This document shows positions 22,725-33,673 of a stretch of 64,000 nt of DNA, in pieces (the first letter of the stretch is position 1; each line of letters opens with the position of its first letter). The notes beneath the pieces are model-generated. The model did not search any database. It was given only the letters and a program-made list of their open reading frames with translations, and was not told the DNA's origin. Location of the stretch: positions 3,785,243 through 3,849,242 of the forward strand of contig PCDI01000003.1 in assembly GCA_002778195.1 (NCBI GenBank), read 5' to 3'. A program made the translations under genes and the position numbers. The DNA comes from Raffaelea ambrosiae (Eukaryota; Ascomycota; Sordariomycetes; Ophiostomatales; Ophiostomataceae).

Positions 22725-25135
22725 CTAAACCACTTTTTCGTCCGGGTACTTTCGCGCGAACATGCCCAGTGCCTTCATCGGGAAGACGTACTTGTAGTTC
22801 GGGTACGAAATCATGCAGCTCTTGTTGAACACGCCCTCAATGGCCTCCTGCAGCCACTCGCCGTTCGCCTGCTGCCGCTCCATAATAAGCTTGATGCCAG
22901 CCCGGAGGGGCTTGACGTCCGGGTAGTCGGCATTCATGAGTCCGATGAGTGCCCATGCTGTCATCACCACCTGCGAGCCGGAAGGGTGTTCCACCCACTT
23001 CTTTTGTTCACACGCCTACATAATCCCTGTTATCAGTATATTGTTTTCAGCGGAGAACCAGACCGTAACTCACCCTGTAGCTCTCAGACCAGCCCCCGTC
23101 TTCCCGCTGCTTCGAAACCAGAAAGTCACAAGCCTTTTTCGAGTGTGTGCTGGTCTCGTACGTTTCTCCTGTTCCGGCCAGCGACTCGAGCGCAAACATC
23201 GTGGCATACGTGAAGCAGATGCCCCAGCTGCCATACCAGCCGCCCCCGGGATACTGAACTCTTTTGATAAAAGCAACAGCACGTTTAATAAACTGCTGGA
23301 TCTCGGTCGCCCGGTACTCGGGCCAGTGCTCGTGAAACAATGACAAGGCTGTCACCACTGCCGTTGTGCACTCCGGGTAATTGTACTCGACCATGATGTA
23401 GTCGAATACCTCCGCGGCGTTCAGAAGTTCCATCCACTCTCCTGCCCGCGGCGGCTCGTATGAGGCACAACCCCCAGACCTATGCTGGAATGTCAAAAGG
23501 GTATCAATAGCGTCGAAAATGCGTTGGTCTTCAAGGAGTTGTGGGTAGCCCGGAGTTTTCTGCAGCATAATCACCGCTTTGAGTGCCTCCGAGATGCAGT
23601 CGCTCACGGCATAGCCTTGGTTCTTGGTGCTGAAGGGCCAAGCACCTTTCCGCTGCTGTCTGTATGATTTTTTTTGGTGAATGCAGTCCTCGCGGATCTG
23701 TTGGTCGTCCAGGAACTCGAGTGCCTTGAGCAGCATTGGCTTCCACCGCTCATCTTGTTGCAGATTCGCGTCAACCACAGCCTGGATGGCAAAGGCCGTA
23801 TCCCAGCACTGCACTCCATTTGTGCCGTTGCACAGCATTCCCTCATCTTTGACCCAGAGAAACTCGAGCATTCTCTCAAGATGCCTGCGAACGGTGTATG
23901 AGTCTGGCCCATCCCGGATGTAGCAGCAAATAGTGTTAAGCTGGCTGTTGATCGGGGCAAGATTCGAATAGTCTGTATTCTCATCTTCCATATCGATCAA
24001 CTCGCTGGCCCACTGCTCTGCCCTCACCTTAACAACATTCGGGCGCAGATATGGATCCCAGACGTTAGCCAAAACCCAGTTTGCAGTGTTCAGCAACCAA
24101 GACTTCGGGTGGACATTGTCGATAGGTGCAATGGAGTTCCGGTGGGCAGTCCACTTGACCTCCTCCCAATTCTCAACAAACATCTCTTTTCTGAGCTCCC
24201 GGATGAGCCCCGTCTCGTCGCCCGACCACTTCTTGGAATATAAGTATGACATTGGGACGAAAATCTGCCGCATCTGGATCCACCACCGCCATGGCGCAAA
24301 AGGCACCCAGTCGGGAACAAGCCAAAGTTCGGGAGGCACGGGATTCACAATTTCCCATTTGCAGACCCCCAAAATAGCGAGCCATGTCTTCCCCCAATGT
24401 GGTGAGTGCGTAGCACCCCCTAGCTTGTGTAGAGTCGCTCGTGCCTGGACCATTTTCGGATGATCCGCCTCTACGCCAACAAGACGCAGAGTTGCGTAGT
24501 TCAAGGCAGTCCCGAGTGCCGTGCTTTCACCTTCAATATGAAGTCCCCAGCCACCATCTTCAGGACTGGCACGGGCAAAGAGATAGTTTTTTATCTCAAT
24601 GGCAAAAGCTGCAGGAATCGGTGTCTTGGTGACATACCATGTAATTACAACGCCGGGCAGGAGAAACATTGGGCCGCCATATTCGCAAGCCCAGTTACCC
24701 GGCGGCAGTTGCAGCTTTTCAAAAAAATCCAGGCCGTTGCGGACAGCATCCAGAGGATTTGTTGCTTTGGGAAGCGCCGGAAGACCCTGTTGGCATTGGT
24801 ACCTGTCAGCATGTCTTTCGCTCAGCTTATTCCAACCAAACATTGCCCTTGGTTAGAGGGTGGCAGAAATACTGCAAGCATACCAGAGGCAGTCCAAGAA
24901 AGTACTTGTCTGCAAGTGTCTGTGGCCATTTCTGCGCTTCTTCGTCGCTCTCTAGGTAATGCCATGTGTTGCACCCGGCGACGTCCTTCACTCGCCATCG
25001 CAACGGGTCGGTTTTATCTGCTAGAGCGCTCGTTTTGACGTTGTTTCCATTTGCGCCAGTGCCGCTTTCTCGCGATCTAATCTCTGCCACTGTGTCGCCT
25101 TTTGGCCCAAAACCAGAAGATACGGATTGTGCCAT
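22725..25135 (-). CDS. ERG7: Lanosterol synthase (oxidosqualene cyclase)
   Basis: Three exons, 25135-24884, 24786-23074 and 23015-22725. The introns (97 and 58 bp) join FLGLPL to GLPALPKA and WSESYR to ACEQKKWVEHP, both in phase, for 751 residues. The enzyme cyclises 2,3-oxidosqualene to lanosterol in ergosterol synthesis at the ER/lipid droplet. The catalytic acid motif is VSDCISE (Asp about 480). The family more often shows DCTAE, so the Ile-Ser pair is a small variation. QW-type repeats are plain: GNWACEYGG, DGGWGLHIEG, GAWPFST, GGGWYGSWG, DGGWSESY and NGEWLQEAIEGVFNKSC. MWRLK-like start features are replaced by a Ser/Gly-rich head, but LRWRVKDVAGCNTWHYL is typical. Another oxidosqualene cyclase (for example a protostadienol synthase) cannot be excluded from sequence alone. 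Confidence 0.93.
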
Positions 25136-25598
25136 GTTGTCGCGAGTTTGAAGACACTTCCATTAGGTTTTTGGGGGGCCAGGAGAAATGCAAGTTAGAA
25201 GACTAGGAACGCAGGTGGGGTTGGCCCCGTACTCCTAACCTATTTGTTGGGGTGGTCTGCGTGCAATGATTAGTTACTAGCAGTGACACCGCTTATTTCA
25301 TGTGAAAACCCCCATCGCTCTTTCCCCATTGGTCAATTGCGCACAATCACTATTAACAGCTGTTTCCGTTTCTTGTACGAGTACGAAACCACGGTGAAAT
25401 AAGGGCCCATGGCTCCTTCCTTTGTTGTAAGAGGACTCGCATCTAATTAATAATTTGATGAAAAATTCTCCGAACCAAAACCGCCATGCTCTGTGATTGC
25501 ATTTCGTGTTGTTTTGCAGAATATACGCACGTACCTTGTATGCTTCTGCTACATAGTCACCCGGGAAACAATTTCAGCACTGCTGACTGTCCGATACT
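25136..25598. other. Divergent promoter region ERG7/SPO11
   Basis: Short shared upstream region of the ERG7 and SPO11 genes. A small open frame from 25486 overlaps the SPO11 start in another frame and has no homology. An extra 5' SPO11 exon could lie here. Confidence 0.5.
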
Positions 25599-27190
25599 AT
25601 GTCGTTTGCATCTTTGCCATACAGCCAAAAACATCACCCTCCCGTCGTGTGCAATTCTCCTGCACCACTGGCCGACGAAAGTATTGTCGGAAGCAGCGCC
25701 GTCAGCAATGTGAACCAATTTGGCCCAGTGGTCGTCAAAATTGAAAAAATATTGGATTCGGTGTTAGATAGCGCAAACAAATCTGCAGAGCTGACTATGC
25801 CTTTCTCTCGCCGACCTTGTCACCGGCATAGAACACTAATTGCCGCTGAAAACATAAAGGCAGATATCGTGTCATTCCCTGGAAAGTCCGAAGTTGAGAG
25901 CAAGCTGTTCAGTGGGTTTTTTTTTTTTTTTTTTTTTTAAAAAAAATCATCTTTCGCTTGGCATCCACTAACCGGAGCTTTACTACACCTTGCAGCCCAA
26001 GTGCTCAGCATCCTTCACTTATCACACCAAGCTCTCCTTTCCGGCACTTTCGTCACAAAACGGTTAGGTCAGATTCTAACTATCATTATCAGCTAGTGGT
26101 GGTCGAGCTAAGCATTTACCCAGGAACATATTCTACCAATACCGCGAGCTTTTTAAGGACCAAAGAACAGTTGACAAGCTAGTAGACGACATCGCTTACA
26201 CACTCGGATTTGGACGGGATTCACTCAATATTGTAAGAAATCACAGGTGAGTTCTTGCTCCATTTTCAACCGACCTGCTAACAATCATCTAGGTGGCATC
26301 CAGTGTGGGCATTGTCAGCGGGAACTTGAGTCTTATCATGAATGATGGCTTACGATGTTGCGCATACACGCAGGAGAATGTGAGTGCTCCTTCAAAGAGA
26401 GCGGTCTCGCTTTCAAACGAAACTAAGCAAGAATAAGGGCCTTGCCATCCCCCCGTTGAGGGAAATTCAGAAGATGAATTTATCTCGGTGTCGATGGATT
26501 CTTGTAATAGAGAAGGAGGTACATCTGTCACGAGCCATCTTTCTTGGGACAGATCCGACACAAAAATTGCTGACTTACACTTTGTAGGCAACTTTTCGAA
26601 CCCTTTCTGCGTCAAATTACTGGAGCACTTCTTTGGCAGGCCCAGGGGCACTAGTTACTGTTAGTGTATAATGGAATCCGCGGCAACACTACCAGGTGCT
26701 AACACAAAGATAGTCAAAGGGCTACCCAACACTGGTGACTAGGTCTTTCCTGCATTATGTTCAGTCAACCAAACCGCAGATTCCTATTTATGGGCTCGTC
26801 GACTATGACCCCCATGGCATCCGAATCTTTCGAACATATAAATATGGGAGCATCAGTCTAGGCCACGAACAAAACGCTACCGTGCCCGGAATGAAATGGC
26901 TAGGGCTTCGAAGTGCAGATTTGATACAGAACACCCGTGTTGGCCAAGGCTGGTCTGTTATAGATGATACCCTACCGCTGGATGAGGGTGATCGCAGAAC
27001 AGCACTGGGGATACTTAAAGAAATTTGCTGCAGCGGCCGTGTACATGATGCTTCGTCTCTTCAATGTTTGAGAGAAATCCACGTCATGTTGATGCTTAAC
27101 ATCAAAGCCGAAATTCAGGCGGCGGACGACCATGGAGATCTGACTGCCTGGCTGGACCAGAAGCTTCGCCAGGCAAGAACAGAATTGTAA
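25599..27190 (+). CDS. SPO11: Spo11 meiotic double-strand-break transesterase
   Basis: Seven exons reconstructed by frame and family pattern: 25599-25911, 25996-26062, 26124-26232, 26293-26379, 26432 (or 26438)-26518, 26588-26659 and 26714-27190, giving about 403 residues. Spo11, related to topoisomerase VI subunit A, makes the programmed breaks that start meiotic recombination. Exon 1 has VVVKIEKILDSVLDSA and VSFPGK. Exons 2-3 give LSILHLSHQALLSGTF, then TKRNIFYQYRELF, whose FY Tyr is the likely catalytic residue, and VDKLVDDIAYTLGFGRDSLN. Exons 5-7 give the Toprim part: WILVIEKEATFRTLS, AGPGALVTSKGYPTLVTRSF and GLVDYDPHGIRIF with the metal-binding D-x-D. Introns show good CTAAC/CTRAY branches. 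The exact fifth acceptor and the true start are uncertain. No lesion is seen, so the gene looks intact. Confidence 0.9.
25917..25946. repeat. T22-A8 tract in SPO11 intron 1
   Basis: A run of 22 T followed directly by 8 A, just after the GTGGGT donor. The A and T parts could fold on themselves. Its length is likely to vary and may be misread by sequencing. Confidence 0.9.
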
Positions 27191-27415
27191 TTTGGTTGTG
27201 GCCCGAGGTGCAGATACTGGCTTTCACTGGTAAACCACGACCATTTATTTGAGAACAGAAAGAGCAATGAAAGAAATTCAAATCGGCCGAAGAAAATCAG
27301 AAGGAAGAGGAGTGACATAACAGCAACAACAACAAAAAGAACACTAAGCAGAGAATGTGCGAACAAACCCAGAATAAAAAAAAAATTTTGCTACGCAATA
27401 CAGCTAAAAAAAATA
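27191..27415. other. SPO11 3' flank
   Basis: A-rich DNA between the SPO11 stop and the tRNA. No gene seen. Confidence 0.5.
27406..27413 (-). terminator. RNA polymerase III terminator
   Basis: Eight A on the + strand are eight T on the tRNA strand, two bases past the tRNA 3' end. This is a standard Pol III stop. Confidence 0.85.
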
Positions 27416-27487
27416 CTCCGATACGGGGAATCGAACCCCGAGCTCGACGGTGAAAACGTCAGATGTTAACCATTACACCATATCGGA
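27416..27487 (-). tRNA. tRNA-Glu(UUC): tRNA-Glu (UUC)
   Basis: 72 nt on the minus strand with a complete cloverleaf and no intron. Acceptor TCCGATA pairs with TATCGGA, with discriminator G. The anticodon stem TGACG/CGTCG (one G-U pair) holds loop TTTTCAC, so the anticodon is TTC. The T arm is CGGGG-TTCGATT-CCCCG. Internal A box (TGGTGTAATGGTTA) and B box (GGTTCGATTCC) match the Pol III consensus. It reads GAA, and GAG by wobble. Confidence 0.97.
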
Positions 27488-27865
27488 TTGTGGTAGACCA
27501 CACACTAAAGCTTCTTATAAAGAAATGGAGAGCTTCCAGCAAGCCCTCAATAGTCATATGGCATTGAGCACTGGGTTTTTGGAATGGCATTGTATCATGT
27601 TTCAAACGTCCAGTCCGAGAAACCACTCGCGCAGTAGCTATTTTGACATCACTGGATTAGCCGAATAGGCAACAAATTTTCTTTTGTCAAATGAAGGGCC
27701 CGACTGCGATTACTATGCGCTTCTTGAATACAGTAAAAGACTGTGCGATAAACACTATGTTTCCGCCCCGCCTAAAAATATTGACGATCATATTTTTCTG
27801 CCGTCGTAGCCAAATCTTTGTACACTGGCTATCTCACAAAGGTGACGTCCTTATCACAGTTCAAC
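27488..27865. other. Upstream of the ankyrin gene
   Basis: Contains the 5' flanks of the tRNA and of the ankyrin gene. No further gene seen. Confidence 0.5.
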
Positions 27866-28509
27866 ATGGCACCGCTACCGCGGGTATCAGAGGATGAGGT
27901 GGATGATCTGATCTACTTTGCCCGCGCCGGCGAAGGACAGGATCTCCTGGAAACACTGTCGGCTATCACATCAGGCAGCGATGCAACCGCCCTTGCCGTC
28001 CTCTGCGAAGCCAAGGATGAGGGCAAAAACACTCCCTTGCATATGGCTGCGGCCAACGGTCACGATGGTAATATGAAGAACTACAGACTTTCAGAAAATA
28101 GAATGGCTTGCTGACGACCGATATAGGCGTTGTGAAATTGCTGCTGGACCAGGTCAAAGACCAACCTAAGGCAGAGCAAAAGACATTCCTGGATTCTGTC
28201 AATGAGTATGGGAACACGGCGCTGCATTGGTCTGCTATGAACGGCCACCTCAGAGTCGTAAAATTGCTCGTGGAGCACGGTGCATCCCCTGCACTGGCCA
28301 ATGACAAGAACTATGTGCCACTTGATCTCGCAGGCTTGAACGACAAGGTCAAGGTGGTTGACTACTTCTTGTCGTCAATGAGAGATTCAGAGAACAAGAA
28401 TGGCACCAGTGTTGATGGACTGAGCAACGCCACGGCAGGAGTTGATTTGGATGACAAGGCTGAGGAGCCGGGCGAGACAGAGGAAGACAAGGTAGCGGGT
28501 AAGCCATAA
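27866..28509 (+). CDS. Small ankyrin-repeat protein, Yar1-like
   Basis: Two exons, 27866-28067 and 28127-28509. The 59-bp intron (GTAATA donor, CTGAC branch, TAG acceptor) completes an ankyrin helix (NGHDGVVKLLLDQ), giving 194 residues. Two to three repeats are visible: NTPLHMAAANGHDGVVKLLL, GNTALHWSAMNGHLRVVKLL, and YVPLDLAGLNDKVKVVDYFL. An acidic tail ends the protein. Size, an acidic N-terminus (SEDEVDDLIYFARAGE) and the tail resemble yeast Yar1, a cytosolic/nuclear chaperone of ribosomal protein uS3. That role is an inference, because ankyrin repeats alone are not specific. The start at 27866 is preferred over the upstream in-frame Met at 27818, because homology begins just after it. Confidence 0.8.
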
Positions 28510-29496
28510 GGCTAGAACATCATTCACCCACGGAGCATCAACCCCCTCCGTTCTAGACAGCGATTCCAGTTTCAAAATCTGGGTTGGGACAGGGCGGCGT
28601 TATGTTGGCATGATTTAAAACATTGTTTTGTATGGCCAGTTTTGCCCGGTTTTACGCAGCCCTAGTATTATTACTCGATCTATTTGGATCTGCTATGGGA
28701 CAAGGGTAAACAGCACCATTTGTCCAATCCTATTTTATTATTTATGCAATTGCTACCCGCTGTACTATTGTAAGATAGTTACAGTAGAAGGCGGGAATCA
28801 AGTAAGTTGGTTAATACAACTGAGCCCATTTGGGAATAAAGTTGGTCAGGTAACGCTGCGAGGCCGATTTCCCGTACCGAGACGGCTTACCATGAGCGGA
28901 CATCAAATAGATACACCCGGAGAGTGGTGGCGCCGGGTGTGATAGCCGCCCTTGCCAAATCATTTGCCGGGGAAGCTCTTGCAGACAAGATTCGGGGCGT
29001 GGCCGGACTTAATGACAATCGCTTGGAAGCAGGTTCGCCGACGGCGGCGCCGATTTTGGGTGCCTCTTCTCCACTGATAGCTAGGAAGCTACCCGTCATT
29101 GGTGGTAGAGCTTTATCTGCCTGGAGTGCGTGACGACCTTCCCTTGTTTGCCCACCAACCTGGCCAGACGGCCTTCCCTTGGGTGTCATTTCTTGCGGGT
29201 TGAATTGCAAAATACAGAGACTGGCCGTTTTTTCTTTTTCTCCGCCCCACACAAAGTTGCAGCATACTGGACTTGCCATGGAGAAGAAGCAGAGATCTCG
29301 CACTCAGTGACACGAAATCGGCAGCCTTTCAGTCTTTCTTTTTTGATCCTCTGCGGCGTCCAGACCAACTGTCAGCCCATCAGCGACCGAGCCGCTCGGT
29401 AACGTTATTGATTTACTTGGGCGCTTAATTACTCAAGTGCCCTCTCCCCTTTGAAGCAGAGTCAGGCTTCCAGGCAGAAGACGGGGACTCGGAGCG
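28510..29496. other. Intergenic, no gene recognised
   Basis: About 1 kb. An open frame at 28924-29133 (69 residues) shows no domain and is not called. The rest is the upstream region of the drug antiporter. Confidence 0.5.
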
Positions 29497-31257
29497 ATGG
29501 GAAAACGAGACGCATCTGAAGAAAAGGTGGCAGTTCCCGAGCCCCAATCAGAAGTGTTATCAAAGCATGCGGACGCAGGGCATGGCAAGAAACGAGAAAC
29601 TGAAGGCATTTCACGACTACGGCGAGACTCTGAATCCAGCGACAATTCACTACCACCGACAGAGCCACCCAGCGAGAACGTCGTCGCTGGTGTGGACAAT
29701 GATACCTCGGGTGATACGCCAGTAGAGGAGCAAGTGCCACCGAAGTACTCCATACACTCGACATGGACAAAGCGCTGGATTGTAATGGGAGCCTCCCTGG
29801 GCGCCTTCATCTCGCCACTGACCGGCCAGATATATCTGCCAGCACTCAACGAGATCTCCAAGTCTTTCCACATCACTTCTAGTCAGGTCAATCTAACTGT
29901 TACGACCTACATGATCTTTCAAGGTGTGACCCCTATGTTTGTGGGTGGCCTCGCTGATGGTGCCGGGCGACGCCCAGCATACATGATCTGCTTCATCGTC
30001 TACATCGCCGCCAACATTGGCATTGCCCTCTGCCACAACTACGGGTCTCTGCTGGTGATCCGGTGTATTCAATCGGCTGGCTCCAGCAGCACCGTGGCTT
30101 TGTCCCAGGCGGTCGTGGCCGATATCGTCAGCAGTGCGGAGCGTGGGCAGTACATTGGCATCACCATCATCCCGATTGTCTTTGCGCCAAGCTTGGGCCC
30201 TGTACTGGGCGGCGTTCTCTCGCAATATCTGGGCTGGAAATCAATTTTCTGGTTCTTGGCCATCCTTTCTGCGGTCATCTTCGCCGGCCTATTGTTATTT
30301 TTGCCAGAGACTTGCCGGAAGATCGTTGGTGATGGCTCGATCCGACCACACCGATTCCACCGCACATTATTCCAGCTTATCCAGGAATATCACCAGAAGA
30401 GAGTGCACAAGAAGCGGAAAAGGGCCAATGCTGTGGACGGCGGGGAGCTGGACAGGGTCAGCACGACAACATCCACGCAGCCACCACTGAAGATCCAGGT
30501 GCCGAATCTCCTTCTGTCTGTCAAGCTGGCCACCCAAAAAGAGATTGGATGTCTTTTGGTGTACTCAAGCCTGCTTTTCGCGGGATTCTACGCTGTGGCG
30601 ACGGCCCTACCATCAAATCTGGAGCAGTATGGCCTCAACGAGCTGGAAATCGGGCTCTGCTACCTACCCACAGCAGCAGGATCCATGGTAGCGGCGTTTG
30701 TCGTCGGCCCAGCCATCAATCGTAACTACCGAAGACATGCCCACAAAGTGGGCATGGTGGTAGACAAGTCGAGGCAGCAAGATCTGACCAGCTTCCCCAT
30801 TGAAAAAGCACGTCTGGAGGTGGGCCTTCCAATGTATATCTTATCCGTGGCGGTTATGCTCTGCTGGGGCTGGGCCCTTGAACGACATGCCCACCTGGCT
30901 GTGCTCTGCATATTGCTTTTTATCAACGGCTTCGGCATGATTGGATTTAGCAATGCGGCGAATGTTTTGTTGGTGGATCTCACACCAGGAACGGCAGGCG
31001 CAGCCGTGGCTTCCAATAACCTGACGCGGTGCCTGGTGGGTGCTGTAGCCACAGCCGTGATCACACCTATGATTAACGCCATGGGTACTGGATGGGCCTT
31101 CTTCCTTGTTGGAATGATATACGCAGTGTTCACACCAGGCTTGCTATTGATCATGCACAAAGGAATAGACTGGCGACACCAGTTGCGAGAAGCCGAAGCT
31201 CGCAAGAAAGCACGGCGTGAGGAGAAACTTGCAAGAGAGCAAGCATCTCAAGCCTAA
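29497..31257 (+). CDS. MFS drug:H+ antiporter, DHA1 / Qdr type
   Basis: Intronless, 586 residues. A hydrophilic N-terminus of about 90 residues is followed by 12 predicted helices, with a long basic loop (HKKRKRANAV) between helices 6 and 7 and a charged tail. Motif A after helix 2 is GGLADGAGRRPAY. The helix 5 region has IPIVFAPSLGPVLGGVL, the antiporter motif C. Helix 1 begins YSIHSTWTKRWIV and continues GQIYLPALNEI, typical of the Qdr1/Aqr1/Dtr1 group of plasma-membrane exporters. Known members export drugs, polyamines or organic acids, so the actual substrate cannot be read. The last residues are Lys/Arg/Ala-rich, probably a cytosolic helix. Confidence 0.9.
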   Translation: MGKRDASEEKVAVPEPQSEVLSKHADAGHGKKRETEGISRLRRDSESSDNSLPPTEPPSENVVAGVDNDTSGDTPVEEQVPPKYSIHSTWTKRWIVMGASLGAFISPLTGQIYLPALNEISKSFHITSSQVNLTVTTYMIFQGVTPMFVGGLADGAGRRPAYMICFIVYIAANIGIALCHNYGSLLVIRCIQSAGSSSTVALSQAVVADIVSSAERGQYIGITIIPIVFAPSLGPVLGGVLSQYLGWKSIFWFLAILSAVIFAGLLLFLPETCRKIVGDGSIRPHRFHRTLFQLIQEYHQKRVHKKRKRANAVDGGELDRVSTTTSTQPPLKIQVPNLLLSVKLATQKEIGCLLVYSSLLFAGFYAVATALPSNLEQYGLNELEIGLCYLPTAAGSMVAAFVVGPAINRNYRRHAHKVGMVVDKSRQQDLTSFPIEKARLEVGLPMYILSVAVMLCWGWALERHAHLAVLCILLFINGFGMIGFSNAANVLLVDLTPGTAGAAVASNNLTRCLVGAVATAVITPMINAMGTGWAFFLVGMIYAVFTPGLLLIMHKGIDWRHQLREAEARKKARREEKLAREQASQA

Positions 31258-31535
31258 GTCAGATGATGTATAGTACATGTAGATTTCTATTTTTTATTCT
31301 TGATTTCCATGTGGCTTTGGGTTTTTTTGGTGGTTTCGATGGAGCGTGCAAACTTACTTGGACAGGTCATAGCCAGAACGCCACGCACGGCAGTGTGCCG
31401 TACATAAAAAGACGAAACAGAAAGTAAACAAAGGCAACGATACACTTTCATTTTATAGGGGCATGTGAAATCCATTTGACAAACCGTCAGCGTTGGCCGC
31501 ACAGGCCGACCTGGCTCCGATACCTTACCAGGACT

Positions 31536-32411
31536 TCAGTTGCTGGGAATTATGCCATCCTCCTGGACAAGGCGTTGAAAGACACTTGCGAGGGCCCGGG
31601 AGATGTTGCCAGGGTTTTTATGTTTTATGTCATAGTCAGGGAGACCACGGGACGAAAGCGCATAAGAGAGCGTTTGGGCGCGGTGGCCAGTCTTGCTACG
31701 GGCACAGCAAACCATGGCAAGGTCGATCGTGGTGGCCTCAGGAGGGACGAACCAACCAAATAGACTCCTCATAGACCTCAGCGTGGCTTCGATGTGGAAG
31801 CCAGCAACAAAGAGCCCGGGTCCACGTCCGGCTTCGCTTTTCAGGAAGTCTCTCATAAGATACGTGGGATCGCACAATGTGGGAAACTCGTATTTAAGAT
31901 CGTAGTGCCAAGGCCCAGACAAGAGATCTGGATTGTGAGATGGCGCTGGCTGAGATGCAGATGCAGTCTTGTCAGCTGCATCCTGATCAGGGAGGCCTTC
32001 TTTCTTGAATCGGGTTTTCAAGACATTATACACCTGGCCGTCCATTTCTTGCTCACTGTACCTGTCAACTAGGACATGGTGATGTGCAATGGCACGACCA
32101 GGCGGAGACCAAACTGTGAAGCCTACTTCTGTTAGTATAGGCACCTCCCGGCCGCGCTTGCCACAGTAGTAGGCAGGAAACAGCGCGATCGGTGCTGCTC
32201 GTCCGTTTTCCTTCGCAGCCTTGGTGGCCTGGGCAAATTGCGCAATTTTGATGTTCTCCTTCTTGCATGCGTTGCGGTACTCGGCCTCTTCTTTTGCGTC
32301 CTGCTCAGCCTGGGCTTGGGCCTTCTGCGTCTTCTTCGAGATAACGGTCGTAAAACCGTCACTCGAGGAACCTGCAGCGGGCTGACCTGGCGTTGATCCT
32401 GGTGGTGCCAT
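31536..32411 (-). CDS. Conserved protein, weak resemblance to Gfd2/YDR514C RNase H-like fold
   Basis: Intronless, 291 residues, no signal peptide or membrane helix. A Lys/Glu/Ala-rich coiled segment occupies about residues 20-75 (SKKTQKAQAQAEQDAKEEAE). The later part has spaced blocks, VPILTEVGFTVW, then GLFVAGFHIEATLRSM and ATTIDLAMVC, followed by LSYALSSRGLPDYDIKHKNPGN. The order and spacing recall the RNase H-like domain of Gfd2/YDR514C proteins (strand TEVG, FVGH-like block, TIDT-like block, final H-x-x-GN). However, the acidic residues that would bind metal are not evident. If the match is right, this may be a non-catalytic member. I am not confident, so treat it as a conserved protein of unknown role. 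It is divergent from the C2H2 regulator gene. Confidence 0.6.
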   Translation of the reverse strand: MAPPGSTPGQPAAGSSSDGFTTVISKKTQKAQAQAEQDAKEEAEYRNACKKENIKIAQFAQATKAAKENGRAAPIALFPAYYCGKRGREVPILTEVGFTVWSPPGRAIAHHHVLVDRYSEQEMDGQVYNVLKTRFKKEGLPDQDAADKTASASQPAPSHNPDLLSGPWHYDLKYEFPTLCDPTYLMRDFLKSEAGRGPGLFVAGFHIEATLRSMRSLFGWFVPPEATTIDLAMVCCARSKTGHRAQTLSYALSSRGLPDYDIKHKNPGNISRALASVFQRLVQEDGIIPSN

Positions 32412-33673
32412 GATATATGGTGCGAGTCGGATCTGAGGATGTTAGTCAAGCTTGGTGGCTATTAGACTTACATAAAATTTTGGGGTTATCGAGATTGTTT
32501 GTGTTGGTGAAGTTTGACGAGAGTGATTTGGACCGGTTCAACTACACACGGAGTCTGCAGCATCGTGATCTTTATATCTACGCTGTGGGCAGAGTTCTGA
32601 ACTTCTGAACAGAGCCACCACACAGGCTGTTCATCAAAGCCACTGAGAGGAAACACCATCGTTTTCCTTTTGTTTGACACCCTTTGTGTCGTTCAAGAAC
32701 GATGACGCCGTGCTGGGAGAGAAGGGCCGCTGCCTACATTGTAAGTCTGGCAGTGCCGTAACTAAGTGTGGCGGGGCTGCTTCACGGTGTGGTCAGGTCG
32801 AGTGGCTGCCAAGAGGAGAACAAAGAGCGGGATGGCAGCTTCCCCGCGGGAGGGACTGAGAAATTTGTGTTCGGACCCCCGCTCAAGAATGTGGGAGGAC
32901 TGCTGCGTGGGGGTCACTTCGTCAATCTGGGGCACCTGGTAATAGCGTAAGACTGCGGTCAGCACAGTTTCATCGTTGTGCATCGCTCCTACCTGTTTGC
33001 TTGATTTCGCTGTTTTTCCGGGGAAGCTGCGACCAGTGTGGTCCTCAGATGAGCGTATCATGACAAAGAAAAAAGAAAACGAAAGAACCATTTCGTGGTC
33101 ACAACACATATGTAACGTCCCCCGTCTTCCCATCGCTGGCTCGTTGGCGCTAGCACCGCTCAGAGACCCTTGAGGACCCCAGCTTTCCCCAGAGCGTGGG
33201 TGCCACCACTTTGCACCAGTGAGGCCACGCGCCATAAGGCGTTACTTGTCGCCGAATCGTCTCTGTGCCCGCACGCAGTTCGCGGCGAACCATCCCGACT
33301 GTTTTCTGGGTGGTGGCTGTCCGGAGGTGCCCCAAACCGGTTTTGGGGGGCCAGCCAGTTTCTTTTCCTCTCTGTCGCATTATTTTCCTGTGACATCTGC
33401 ATGCTTTGCTCCCACAGGGCCAGCGCTCCTGGCAGGTTCACCGCACAGCGTGGCCGGAACTTACTCTCGCGCGACGACAAATCGTAAGATACGAACCTCA
33501 TGCGAACTTCGCACGAACCGCGCACAACCCTGACACACGATCTGCCGCCCTTCGAGACAAACCCGCAGTCCCGATCCAATTCGGCCGGCCAACCTATCTG
33601 CACGACCAGTCTGAACAAAGAGCCACCGCCGACACAACATTTATCATGCCCTACGCGGCGCAACACTGATCGA
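32412..33673. other. Divergent promoter region before the C2H2 regulator
   Basis: About 1.26 kb. Several overlapping open frames are present (for example 168 codons on the minus strand near 33.2-33.7 kb), but their residue make-up is not protein-like and none is called. It probably serves both divergent genes. Confidence 0.55.

Noticed and set aside
28924..29133. 69-codon frame upstream of the Qdr-type transporter
   Set aside because: Ala/Leu-rich and stop-free but without homology I recognise; too short to support.
33160..33666. 168-codon minus-strand open frame upstream of the C2H2 regulator
   Set aside because: Residue make-up is not protein-like and no domain is visible; overlapping frames on both strands are equally open.
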